A stretch of DNA of 7,750 nt, from positions 1 to 7,750 of the forward strand of contig DAOWNM010000123.1 of the NCBI GenBank assembly GCA_030642565.1, written 5' to 3'. Below, piece by piece: positions 1 to 6,286 of the stretch. Below the pieces are notes generated by a model. It was not told the origin of the DNA and searched no databases. It was given only the letters and a program-made list of their open reading frames with translations. The DNA is from Bacteroidota bacterium (GTDB lineage Bacteria; Bacteroidota; Bacteroidia; Bacteroidales; GCA-2748055). The position numbers were made by a program, and so were the translations under genes. Every line of letters starts with the position of its first letter. The first letter of the stretch is position 1.

Positions 1-1410
1 CAGATCACTATCCACCTCCCGGCGGTCGTCGTCCACCACATAGCCTGTCTGGTTCACATTCTCCTTAAAATTCTCTCCCAGCTCGGAATACCGGACATGC
101 ATATGGTAATAGTTGGTCTCTTTGGCAAACCTCATGAACCATGCGCTGTGCGAAAGCAGTTCGCCCGGCACACTGGCCACAAACTGGCCTGTCAGTTTCC
201 ATGTCTCTCCAAGGTTCAGCACATAATCGCCACTGATGGATGTGACATAGCTTGAATCGTTCCTTTTATCCACCGCTGTAATCCCGACGGATGAAGATTC
301 CAGGAAGTCACGCTTCACCCTGACGGTAGAAAACCAGGAAGGAGGTTCATCCTTTTCGGTCATCTGCATGGTACGGGTATTGAGGGTATTGAAGTTGTAT
401 TTCCCGGCCTTTCCATTCAGTTTGGCCCCATACAGAATATCCTGAATCCGCCTGGAGTAGAAGGTCTTGATACGGGTCTTATACATATCGTTCCCCTCCT
501 GAAAAAAGATCCTCTTCTCAGGATAATTCAGTTCGTACCGTGTCAGGTTGATCCGCTCCTGATCGGCCTCCACAGTGGCAAAATCGGGGTTGATGGTTGC
601 ATCGGCTGTCACATTGGGAGATATCTGCCATTTAATGTCCCCTCCCGCATCTGGTTTCACGCTGTTGCTTACCCCTGTAAACTCATTATTTTCATAACGT
701 ACCGTGGCATAAGGATAGAGCGTAAGTTTACTTTCTGACGTCGGAACAGTGATCTCGGTGAGCGTTCCCCCTTGGGAGATCCGGAAATCATCGGTCAGTG
801 TGCCCGACCAGTAAACTGTTTCAAGATTATTCGGGTATACCCTTCCAAAATTGACTCCCCAGGTCTCGGTTCCCGGTTTAAAGCGCAGACTTTTAAAAGG
901 AATGGACATCTCCAATGTCCACCCCCAGGAGTGCATTACGGAAGCAGTTTTCCATTCTGTATCCCAGTTCACATCAATGTTCCGGCCATCGTCATTGATT
1001 CTGAAGTCTGTCTGTATACCCAGCGGGTTGGTCCAGAATCCATATCCTGAACGGTTGTCATTATAGGGATCGATCACCAGGGCAAAACAGTCATCTCCCT
1101 TGGTGAGCACATCCCGTGTAATCGACTTGGCCAGCACCTCTGTTTCCTGGTAGAGGTTTGAACTGATATAAATATTTTCACTATCAAAGCCCAGGTAAAC
1201 AATGGTCTGTTGCGACGCAGCATCGCCGGGAATAGGTTCCATCTGTTTAAAATTGATTGCTGAATCGGCTCCGCTCCATTTTCCGGGTTCATGTACACCA
1301 TCTATTGTGATGGCCGACTCCATAGGGAAGGCCCGGATGGAGCGCTGCGCAACTACCTCACTGCACAAACCAGTTATTAGAAAAGGAAGAAGAAAGAGAG
1401 TGCGTCTCAT
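1..1410 (-). CDS. DUF5916-family exported protein with N-terminal CBM9-like domain (3' end beyond the window)
   Basis: The frame is open from ATG at 1410-1408 through the left edge, giving 470 codons with no stop; the C-terminus is missing. Residues 1-21 form a signal peptide (MRR, hydrophobic core, VVA|Q cleavage). Residues about 30-220 resemble a CBM9-like beta-sandwich, starting at the characteristic ITIDG...W (34-45) and containing DPYNDNRSGYGFWTNPLG (114-131). From about 235 the sequence fits the DUF5916 domain, with its hallmarks NPDFATVEAD (274-283) and YPEKRIFFQEG (296-306). In known members the C-terminal part is predicted to form an outer-membrane beta-barrel, and full proteins usually run 700-900 residues, so roughly half is seen here. 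The biochemical role of the family is not established; carbohydrate or ligand binding at the cell surface is inference. A cysteine at 16 lacks a lipobox, so this is not a lipoprotein. The gene begins 6 bases after the upstream membrane-protein gene, indicating co-transcription. No Shine-Dalgarno sequence is present (ACCTCT precedes ATG). Confidence 0.9.
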   Translation of the reverse strand, partial: MRRTLFLLPFLITGLCSEVVAQRSIRAFPMESAITIDGVHEPGKWSGADSAINFKQMEPIPGDAASQQTIVYLGFDSENIYISSNLYQETEVLAKSITRDVLTKGDDCFALVIDPYNDNRSGYGFWTNPLGIQTDFRINDDGRNIDVNWDTEWKTASVMHSWGWTLEMSIPFKSLRFKPGTETWGVNFGRVYPNNLETVYWSGTLTDDFRISQGGTLTEITVPTSESKLTLYPYATVRYENNEFTGVSNSVKPDAGGDIKWQISPNVTADATINPDFATVEADQERINLTRYELNYPEKRIFFQEGNDMYKTRIKTFYSRRIQDILYGAKLNGKAGKYNFNTLNTRTMQMTEKDEPPSWFSTVRVKRDFLESSSVGITAVDKRNDSSYVTSISGDYVLNLGETWKLTGQFVASVPGELLSHSAWFMRFAKETNYYHMHVRYSELGENFKENVNQTGYVVDDDRREVDSDL

Positions 1411-1416
1411 AGAGGT

Positions 1417-2109
1417 TTAGAGCAAAGCTCCGCTGGTATCCATGATCAGGGCAGCACCTTTATAGAGATTGAAAGCGCTTATACTCAAAATCACATGACT
1501 GATATCATTGTGGTTGAACCAGGGGCTTAATCCCCATTGAAAACTGAAAATTACTACAGACAGAAATCCTACACCCACAGCTCCCATTAATACCAGTACT
1601 CCCTTGTTGCCGGTCCTGTGGTAGATGAAATAACTGAGAGAACCCACTACTACTACCATTCCGAAAATGGTATAGTATTTGACCGGTGAGAAGGCCATGG
1701 TCCATAATGTATAAAACAGTGCAACGGCAAAGATTAGCACGTTGATGCGTGAGATGATCCTGGTGATCCCCGGTTGTACCAGGGGCTTTGCGACCTCCAG
1801 CAGCGCATGGGCCATCAGAGCAACTGAGCCCAGGGTACAGATCCATGAAACCAGTTTCCACTCCGTGGAGAGCCTGTACTGAAACGCATGACCAAAAATA
1901 CCGCCAAACATGGCTCCCAGTCCAAGTAATAAAAAATAGTACTTGAAATACCACTTTACCCTTCCCATGTACTCCTTCCGTCTGATCCGGAAAAATGCAT
2001 AAAAACAGATAGCAGCCAGCAGCAGATCTGTAAAGGTGGTCATCGGTTCATCGATTCTTATATTCAGAATCTCTATGGAGGGCTGTATGAACTTCTCAAA
2101 CACACTCAA
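1417..2109 (-). CDS. Seven-helix integral membrane protein, possibly CREST-superfamily (ceramidase/PAQR-like)
   Basis: This 230-residue protein is very hydrophobic, with seven likely membrane helices at about 24-41, 54-74, 85-103, 120-140, 144-163, 168-190 and 202-222. It has no signal peptide and no soluble domain. I cannot name the family firmly; a Bacteroidota membrane DUF (perhaps DUF6962) is my best recollection. Acidic D20-E21 and T24/T25/T27/D28 sit at the start of helix 1, H74 (FGHAF) at the end of helix 2, and H200 and H205 (HNDISH) at the start of helix 7. That arrangement resembles the zinc-binding histidines of alkaline ceramidases and PAQR proteins in the CREST superfamily. The Ser normally four residues before the helix-2 His is Gly70 here, and the helix-7 spacing is HxxxxH rather than HxxxH, so activity is uncertain. 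The longest start is TTG at 2109-2107, with an in-frame stop just upstream at 2121-2119. An internal ATG at 2043 (residue 23) is the alternative and would remove the acidic N-terminus. It is first in a two-gene unit with the DUF5916 gene. Confidence 0.8.
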   Translation of the reverse strand: MSVFEKFIQPSIEILNIRIDEPMTTFTDLLLAAICFYAFFRIRRKEYMGRVKWYFKYYFLLLGLGAMFGGIFGHAFQYRLSTEWKLVSWICTLGSVALMAHALLEVAKPLVQPGITRIISRINVLIFAVALFYTLWTMAFSPVKYYTIFGMVVVVGSLSYFIYHRTGNKGVLVLMGAVGVGFLSVVIFSFQWGLSPWFNHNDISHVILSISAFNLYKGAALIMDTSGALL

Positions 2110-2114
2110 AAATA
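2107..2114 (-). promoter_or_regulatory. Possible -7 element (TATTTTTG) overlapping the TTG start
   Basis: Read on the minus strand, 2114-2107 is TATTTTTG, a full match to the Bacteroidota -7 consensus TAnnTTTG. The -33 region about 19 bases upstream has no clear TTTG/TTG. The element overlaps the TTG start assigned to the seven-helix protein, so if it is used, transcription would begin inside that reading frame and the ATG at 2043 would be the true start. A weaker match, TACATTTA at 2136-2129, would allow the TTG start. In AT-rich DNA such matches also arise by chance. Confidence 0.25.
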
Positions 2115-2147
2115 GTATTTATAAGGAATAAATGTAACCTGAATCAT

Positions 2148-2155
2148 TATATTTG
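2148..2155 (+). promoter_or_regulatory. Putative -7 promoter element for the permease operon
   Basis: TATATTTG matches the Bacteroidota sigma-A -7 consensus TAnnTTTG exactly. It ends 19 bases before the ATG at 2175, implying a short leader of roughly a dozen bases. No good -33 TTTG/TTG is seen at the expected 17-21 base spacing, which lowers confidence. It lies in the 65-base divergent gap and would drive the permease, GHKL ATPase and channel genes. Confidence 0.45.
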
Positions 2156-2174
2156 CTTCAGCCACAATTCAACT

Positions 2175-4562
2175 ATGATTGGGAAGCACCTTTTACTATC
2201 CATCCGCAACCTAAAAAAAAATCTTCTCTACACACTGTTTGTGGTTGCCGGATTGACTGTAGGAATTACCACATTCCTCTCCACATTCCAATGGTCGGCC
2301 TGGCACCTGACATTTGACAGGAGTTTTCCTGAAAGGGAACAGATCTACAGGCTCACTTTTGAGGAAGATTATGAAGGCTTCTACCGCCATACAGCCAGAA
2401 TCCTGCATGGAATAGCACTGAACAGAATTACATTCACAGAGATGCTTTCAGGAATTGAGTCAGTGGGCCGGATTGCACCATTCAGAAAGGCAGCCTTCAG
2501 ACTGGACGATCGATCTTTCTATGAAGAGTACGCCTATAGTTGCGATCCTGCTTTCCTTGAAATATTTGTTCCCGAGGTGATTTCAGGAAGCCCCGATAAC
2601 CTGCTTACAGAGCCTTTTACTGCCGTCTTAACAGAAAGTACAGCACGTAAGTTTTTCGGGGATAGGGACCCGGTGGGTGTACCGGTTGATCTGGTCCATC
2701 AATTTGGTGTGGATCCTGTCACTTATACTGTAACTGCTGTAATCAAAGATTTCCCGGAAAATTCTCATTTCAGAATATCAGTACTCACTTCCTTTGAAAA
2801 TCCCGTTGAATACGAAGGTACTGCCTGGACCTATGTAAAGCTTAATCCTGCGGTTGACCCGGAGGAGATGGAGGCAAACCTGGATATTTTTATTGAAAGC
2901 AATGTGGATGAGTCATATTCCAGCCCGATTACTCCCCGCCTTCAACCCGTTGGTGATATACATCTTCACTCCCACAAGGCAAGAGAGATTCAACCCAATA
3001 TACGGTTCAGGACAGTACTGATTGTGATTGTTGTGGGAATGCTTGTATTTGCGCTGGCATGGTTCAATTTTACCCTGCTCTCCTTTAGTAAGAGTCAGTT
3101 GCAGATACAGAGACTGGTGATACAGTGGCAAATGGGTGCCGGCAGGTCCGTTTTTTTCAGGCAGTTCCTGGTGGACAACCTCTTCATTGGCAGCATTTCC
3201 TATGTTATAGGAGTATTGCTGACACTCCTCATTGCACCAATCGTGGAAAACCAGGGGGGCACTTATATGTTTATGGAACCAATGGTCGTTATTCTCTCCC
3301 TCTCTCTGCTGCTACTGCTGATTATAGCCGGTGCCCTGATCACCTCGATCATCTCTACGGGAAAGCTTTTCAGGCATCTCTCCTCCAAACCTGGATCTCA
3401 ACCTGATCATACCGGGAAAAACCTCTTTATCAGGGCCGTGATTGTGCTGGAATTTATCATCACCTTTGTGCTTCTTTCCAACCTGATCCTGATCTCCCGG
3501 CAAACCAGTTTCGCCATGACTCAGCAGCTGGGGGCCTCCCGTCAGGAGGCGATCCACCTGCTCAACCTGCATCGTGAAATCGTCAATAAATTTGAGGTTT
3601 TCAAAGAACGAATGATGGAAAGCCCAAATATTGCAAATGTTACCGGCAGCATGGTAGAACCAACTGGTCATGCTATGGATGCCAATACATTTGAGATAGA
3701 TGGCATTGATGAAGGGGAGAAGAAGTTATTCCTTTTCCCTGTGGGGCAGGAGTTCCTGCGATTCTATGATCTGGAAATAATTCATGGTTCTGATTTCCCG
3801 GCCCACTATGACCCATCGGATTCAACTGAGTATTTTGTGTTGAACGAAACAGCTGCAAGAATGATTTCTGATAATCCCGGTGAACTGATTGGCAGGGAAC
3901 TGACACTACACTATCCCCACCCCGGTCTTATCTGGCCGGGCCCTGTTACTGGAATTGTTGAAGATTTTCATTTGTCGGGTCTCGATTACGAAGTCTCCCC
4001 CATGCTGATCTTCCCTAAATACACCTGGCTGTGGTGCTTCTCCATTCTTCCGGCTGGTAATCCCGAACCTGCCCTGGAACACCTGAGATCAGTCTGGGAT
4101 GAACTTTTTCCCTCTTACCCCCTTGAATACTATTTCTCATCTTCACTAATCGAACAACTCTATGAATCGGAACTGATTCAGATCAGACTACTGTTCAGCT
4201 TCAGTATACTGTCCATCATTATTTCCGGTCTGGGCCTCTTCGCACTCAGTGGCTTCTTTATGCAAAAAAGAATTAAATCGGCCGCTCTGAGAAAAATCAA
4301 CGGAGCAAGAATCTACCAGGTAATCGCTCCGGAACTGTTATACTACCTGAGGCTGGCTATTCTCTCCTCAGCTCTTTCTCTGCCGGTCTCACTGTTTCTG
4401 ATGGAGCGCTGGCTGCGCAATTTTAAGTACAGAACGGATATCCCGGTTTGGATCTTCCCGGTCTGCGCTGCAGTTCTTATTCTCTTTAGCTGGATTGCAG
4501 TATTCTATCACGCCATTCGCCTGGCCAGGATCAATCCGGTTGAATTTATCAAAGAGCAGTAA
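2175..4562 (+). CDS. Two-module FtsX/MacB-type ABC transporter permease
   Basis: This 795-residue protein has the standard length and architecture of Bacteroidota ABC permeases that duplicate the MacB-PCD plus FtsX module. Module 1 has a first helix at about 17-38, a periplasmic MacB_PCD-like domain at about 42-275 (with the family-typical VTAVIKDFPENSHFR, 186-200), then helices at about 280-302, 332-355 and 370-395. Module 2 begins with a helix at about 420-441, has a second periplasmic domain at about 445-665 (with VTGIVEDFHL, 591-600), and ends with helices at about 671-695, 719-742 and 757-780. IKSAALRKINGA (700-711) is the cytoplasmic coupling segment after the penultimate module's helix, and the protein ends in the typical NPVEFIKEQ. 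Family members do not form a transport pore as such; they transmit ATP hydrolysis in the cytoplasm to periplasmic conformational change, used in lipoprotein or peptide export or stress signalling. The substrate is unknown. The partner ATPase is not in the window. The ATG at 2175 fits the near-canonical first-helix spacing (MIGKHLLLSIRNLKKN). Confidence 0.93.
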   Translation: MIGKHLLLSIRNLKKNLLYTLFVVAGLTVGITTFLSTFQWSAWHLTFDRSFPEREQIYRLTFEEDYEGFYRHTARILHGIALNRITFTEMLSGIESVGRIAPFRKAAFRLDDRSFYEEYAYSCDPAFLEIFVPEVISGSPDNLLTEPFTAVLTESTARKFFGDRDPVGVPVDLVHQFGVDPVTYTVTAVIKDFPENSHFRISVLTSFENPVEYEGTAWTYVKLNPAVDPEEMEANLDIFIESNVDESYSSPITPRLQPVGDIHLHSHKAREIQPNIRFRTVLIVIVVGMLVFALAWFNFTLLSFSKSQLQIQRLVIQWQMGAGRSVFFRQFLVDNLFIGSISYVIGVLLTLLIAPIVENQGGTYMFMEPMVVILSLSLLLLLIIAGALITSIISTGKLFRHLSSKPGSQPDHTGKNLFIRAVIVLEFIITFVLLSNLILISRQTSFAMTQQLGASRQEAIHLLNLHREIVNKFEVFKERMMESPNIANVTGSMVEPTGHAMDANTFEIDGIDEGEKKLFLFPVGQEFLRFYDLEIIHGSDFPAHYDPSDSTEYFVLNETAARMISDNPGELIGRELTLHYPHPGLIWPGPVTGIVEDFHLSGLDYEVSPMLIFPKYTWLWCFSILPAGNPEPALEHLRSVWDELFPSYPLEYYFSSSLIEQLYESELIQIRLLFSFSILSIIISGLGLFALSGFFMQKRIKSAALRKINGARIYQVIAPELLYYLRLAILSSALSLPVSLFLMERWLRNFKYRTDIPVWIFPVCAAVLILFSWIAVFYHAIRLARINPVEFIKEQ

Positions 4563-4563
4563 T

Positions 4564-4977
4564 ATGGACCACACTTTGCAATACCACTCCCATATACAAG
4601 AGATCCCGCGAATCAGGAAGGATCTGGAATTCCTAAAACAAGAGTGGGCCGTTCCAGAATCGGATATCAGGCAGATCCTGGTGATCATTGAAGAGTTGTT
4701 TTCAAATATTATCCGTTACGCCTTTGATGACAACAGGGAGCACATTATTGATATCAGATTGGTCAACAGTGACAATCAAATTGAGATTGAGATGATCGAC
4801 GATGGGATACCCTTTAATCCGCTGGAATATCAGATAGAACCTTTAGCAGATCCGGCTACCTCAGATGCGGGAGGAATGGGACTAACCCTTATCAGGGCAT
4901 TCTCCAGCAACATATCGTACAACCGTACCTCCGGAAAAAACCACCTTAAAGTCACCAAAAAAGTAATAAACAGATGA
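4564..4977 (+). CDS. RsbW/SpoIIAB-like anti-sigma-factor-type ATP-binding protein (GHKL ATPase)
   Basis: This 137-residue single-domain protein has a Bergerat (HATPase_c_2) fold. The N-box is visible as EELFSNIIRYAF (43-54, with E43/E44 and N48), the G1 box as DDGIPFNP (79-86), and the G2 glycine-rich loop as GGMGLTLI (103-110). The order and spacing match the RsbW/SpoIIAB serine-kinase family, which phosphorylates STAS anti-anti-sigma proteins and binds sigma factors; some relatives act outside sigma control. It lacks a sensor, a membrane segment and a His dimerisation domain, so it is not a two-component histidine kinase. I chose ATG 4564 because it lies 1 base after the permease stop and begins right before the conserved domain. 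A longer reading from 4495 would overlap the permease by 68 bases with unrelated residues. It overlaps the downstream channel gene by 4 bases (ATGA), implying translational coupling. Neither a STAS partner nor a PP2C phosphatase is nearby, so its target is unknown. Confidence 0.88.
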   Translation: MDHTLQYHSHIQEIPRIRKDLEFLKQEWAVPESDIRQILVIIEELFSNIIRYAFDDNREHIIDIRLVNSDNQIEIEMIDDGIPFNPLEYQIEPLADPATSDAGGMGLTLIRAFSSNISYNRTSGKNHLKVTKKVINR

Positions 4978-5675
4978 GCAATACTACATTGATTGAACTG
5001 AATGGTCTGATCAGATCGGGAGAAGAGAGGAAGAAGATTCTGCTTAGAACCAACCTGATTCTGTTTGGTGCCCTTTTCATGATCATTTTTTTTGTACCGG
5101 TTATCCCCATTAAGGACCGTTATCTGACAAGTATGCTGCTCAGCATAGTTGTTGCATCCGGACTATTTGCAGCCGACTTTTCTAGGGCTGCTTTTCGGAT
5201 TCTTCTTACCATCGGTACAGTGGTCATCATGGTAACATTAATAGACCTGTTTCTCCCGGATTTGAAATATCTCAACATTATCACTTTTGGGCTGAATACA
5301 CTAGTCTTCATCGTGGTTACCATTGCCCTGGTTGCTCATGTTTTCATGGCCAGAGAGGTTTTTAGTTCTACCCTGCTCTGTGCCATTAATAGCTATCTTC
5401 TGATCGGACTGACCCTCTCCATGCTGTTTCTTATTATGGATATCTATTTCCCCAGCAGCTTCAATCAGGTGGAATCCGGTGAAGGGAATTTCTCCACATT
5501 TGTCTACTACGGTTTTATCACCCTCACTACATTGGGATACGGCGATATCACTCCAGACACATCGCTGGCCAGATCCCTTTCTACCTTCACTGCACTGTTC
5601 GGACAACTCTACCTGGTGATCATCATGGCCCTCATCATTGGGAAATATTTAAATGTTAACGAGCCCGGGAAGTAG
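4974..5675 (+). CDS. Potassium-channel-like membrane protein (Ion_trans_2 pore domain)
   Basis: This 233-residue protein has six probable membrane helices at about 25-44, 50-67, 74-93, 99-122, 133-156 and 203-223. Between the last two lies a re-entrant pore loop with the K+ selectivity filter TTLGYGD (185-191), preceded by the pore helix STFVYYGFITL (174-184). The TxGYGD signature and its position just before the last helix are diagnostic of K+-selective channels in the inner membrane. The fourth helix carries no regular arginine/lysine ladder, so voltage gating of the classical type is unlikely. There is no C-terminal RCK/TrkA or cyclic-nucleotide domain, because the chain ends 10 residues after the last helix. 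An N-terminal soluble stretch (1-22) is rich in charge (RSGEERKK). The start overlaps the ATPase stop by 4 bases. Gating is not evident from the sequence. Function as a K+ channel is a strong family inference; the physiological trigger is unknown. Confidence 0.9.
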   Translation: MSNTTLIELNGLIRSGEERKKILLRTNLILFGALFMIIFFVPVIPIKDRYLTSMLLSIVVASGLFAADFSRAAFRILLTIGTVVIMVTLIDLFLPDLKYLNIITFGLNTLVFIVVTIALVAHVFMAREVFSSTLLCAINSYLLIGLTLSMLFLIMDIYFPSSFNQVESGEGNFSTFVYYGFITLTTLGYGDITPDTSLARSLSTFTALFGQLYLVIIMALIIGKYLNVNEPGK

Positions 5676-5752
5676 CCGGTATTCCTCAAAAAATCATTGT
5701 GTGTTGTTTACAATTTGAAACGAGTCTAACCAATTTTTTATACAATAATGGT

Positions 5753-5760
5753 TAAATTCG
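5753..5760 (+). promoter_or_regulatory. Weak candidate -7 element upstream of the DoxX gene
   Basis: TAAATTCG differs at one base from the TAnnTTTG consensus and ends 37 bases before the DoxX start, in a gap of 122 bases (5676-5797) that follows the channel stop. No clear -33 element is seen. A second imperfect candidate, TACAATTTG at 5709-5717, has one extra spacer base. The gap contains no convincing intrinsic terminator, only a short inverted repeat (ATTGT 5696-5700 / ACAAT 5710-5714) without a strong stem or clear T-tract immediately after it. Confidence 0.3.
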
Positions 5761-5797
5761 CGTCTTTAATAACTATTACTCTCATATTCCAAACCAT

Positions 5798-6277
5798 ATG
5801 ATAAAAGATAGAGATTACTCAAAATGGCAACTCTGGTCACTGGTGATCCTGCGTGTTGCCATTGGATGGCACTTCCTCTATGAAGGAGTTGTTAAACTAT
5901 TGAATCCCAACTGGTCATCCCTGGGATACCTGGTGGATTCCAAAGGACTTTTTGAAGGTGTATTTCATTCCATTGCCGGGAATCCTGCACTGCTGAATAT
6001 AATGGATTTTATGAACATGTGGGGGTTGATTCTCATAGGAGCCGGACTGATCGTTGGTCTTTTCACAAGGGTTGCCTCCATTGCAGGGATGGTCCTGCTG
6101 GCATTCTATTACCTCTCCCACCCTGCCATTATCGGGGTTACCTTTGCCATGCCTGCCGAGGGTAGCTACCTCTGGGTCAATAAGAACCTGCTTGAATTGA
6201 TTACCCTCTGGGTAATTGTGCTGTTTCCCACATGGAATACCATTGGGTTGGACCGATTTTTGTTCAACAAGAAATAA
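5798..6277 (+). CDS. DoxX-family membrane protein
   Basis: This 159-residue protein has four membrane helices at about 12-32, 70-89, 92-108 and 130-149. The N-terminal signature LRVAIGWHFLYEGVVKL (18-34) is characteristic of the DoxX/DoxD family: an R in helix 1 followed by G, F, and E before K. The loop GLILIGAGLIVGLFTRVAS (76-94) also fits, with the usual G-L-x-T-R turn between helices 2 and 3. DoxX proteins are inner-membrane components tied to quinone-linked redox reactions (thiosulfate:quinone oxidoreductase in archaea) and to other oxidoreductase complexes; the substrate here is unknown. The gene starts at ATG 5798, with no Shine-Dalgarno sequence, and its stop lies 9 bases before the first start of the oxidoreductase gene, so the pair is probably one transcript. 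Co-occurrence with an exported oxidoreductase supports a role as its membrane partner, but this is inference. Confidence 0.85.
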   Translation: MIKDRDYSKWQLWSLVILRVAIGWHFLYEGVVKLLNPNWSSLGYLVDSKGLFEGVFHSIAGNPALLNIMDFMNMWGLILIGAGLIVGLFTRVASIAGMVLLAFYYLSHPAIIGVTFAMPAEGSYLWVNKNLLELITLWVIVLFPTWNTIGLDRFLFNKK

Positions 6278-6286
6278 TTAACTGAT

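Noticed and set aside
772..1301. Short open frames on both strands inside the DUF5916 gene
   Set aside because: They lie within a long frame with family motifs throughout, have no recognisable domains and no separate promoter or start context.
1363..1365. Cysteine 16 in the DUF5916 signal peptide as a lipoprotein site
   Set aside because: The residues before it (TGL) do not form a lipobox, because Leu precedes Cys; the VVA|Q site fits signal peptidase I better.
1505..1954. 149-residue minus-strand frame within the seven-helix gene
   Set aside because: It is an out-of-frame shadow; the protein is low in plausible membrane or domain structure, whereas the overlapping frame gives seven clean helices.
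3312..3671. 119-residue antisense frame inside the permease
   Set aside because: It is opposite a well-supported permease module, with a His/Gly-rich composition typical of antisense shadows.
4495..4563. Longer N-terminus for the RsbW-like protein from ATG 4495
   Set aside because: It would overlap the permease coding end by 68 bases and add residues unlike the family. ATG 4564 sits directly after the permease stop and before the conserved domain.
5696..5714. Inverted repeat ATTGT/ACAAT as a terminator after the channel gene
   Set aside because: The stem is only five A/T-rich pairs with a nine-base loop and no T-run directly after it, so it is too weak to call.
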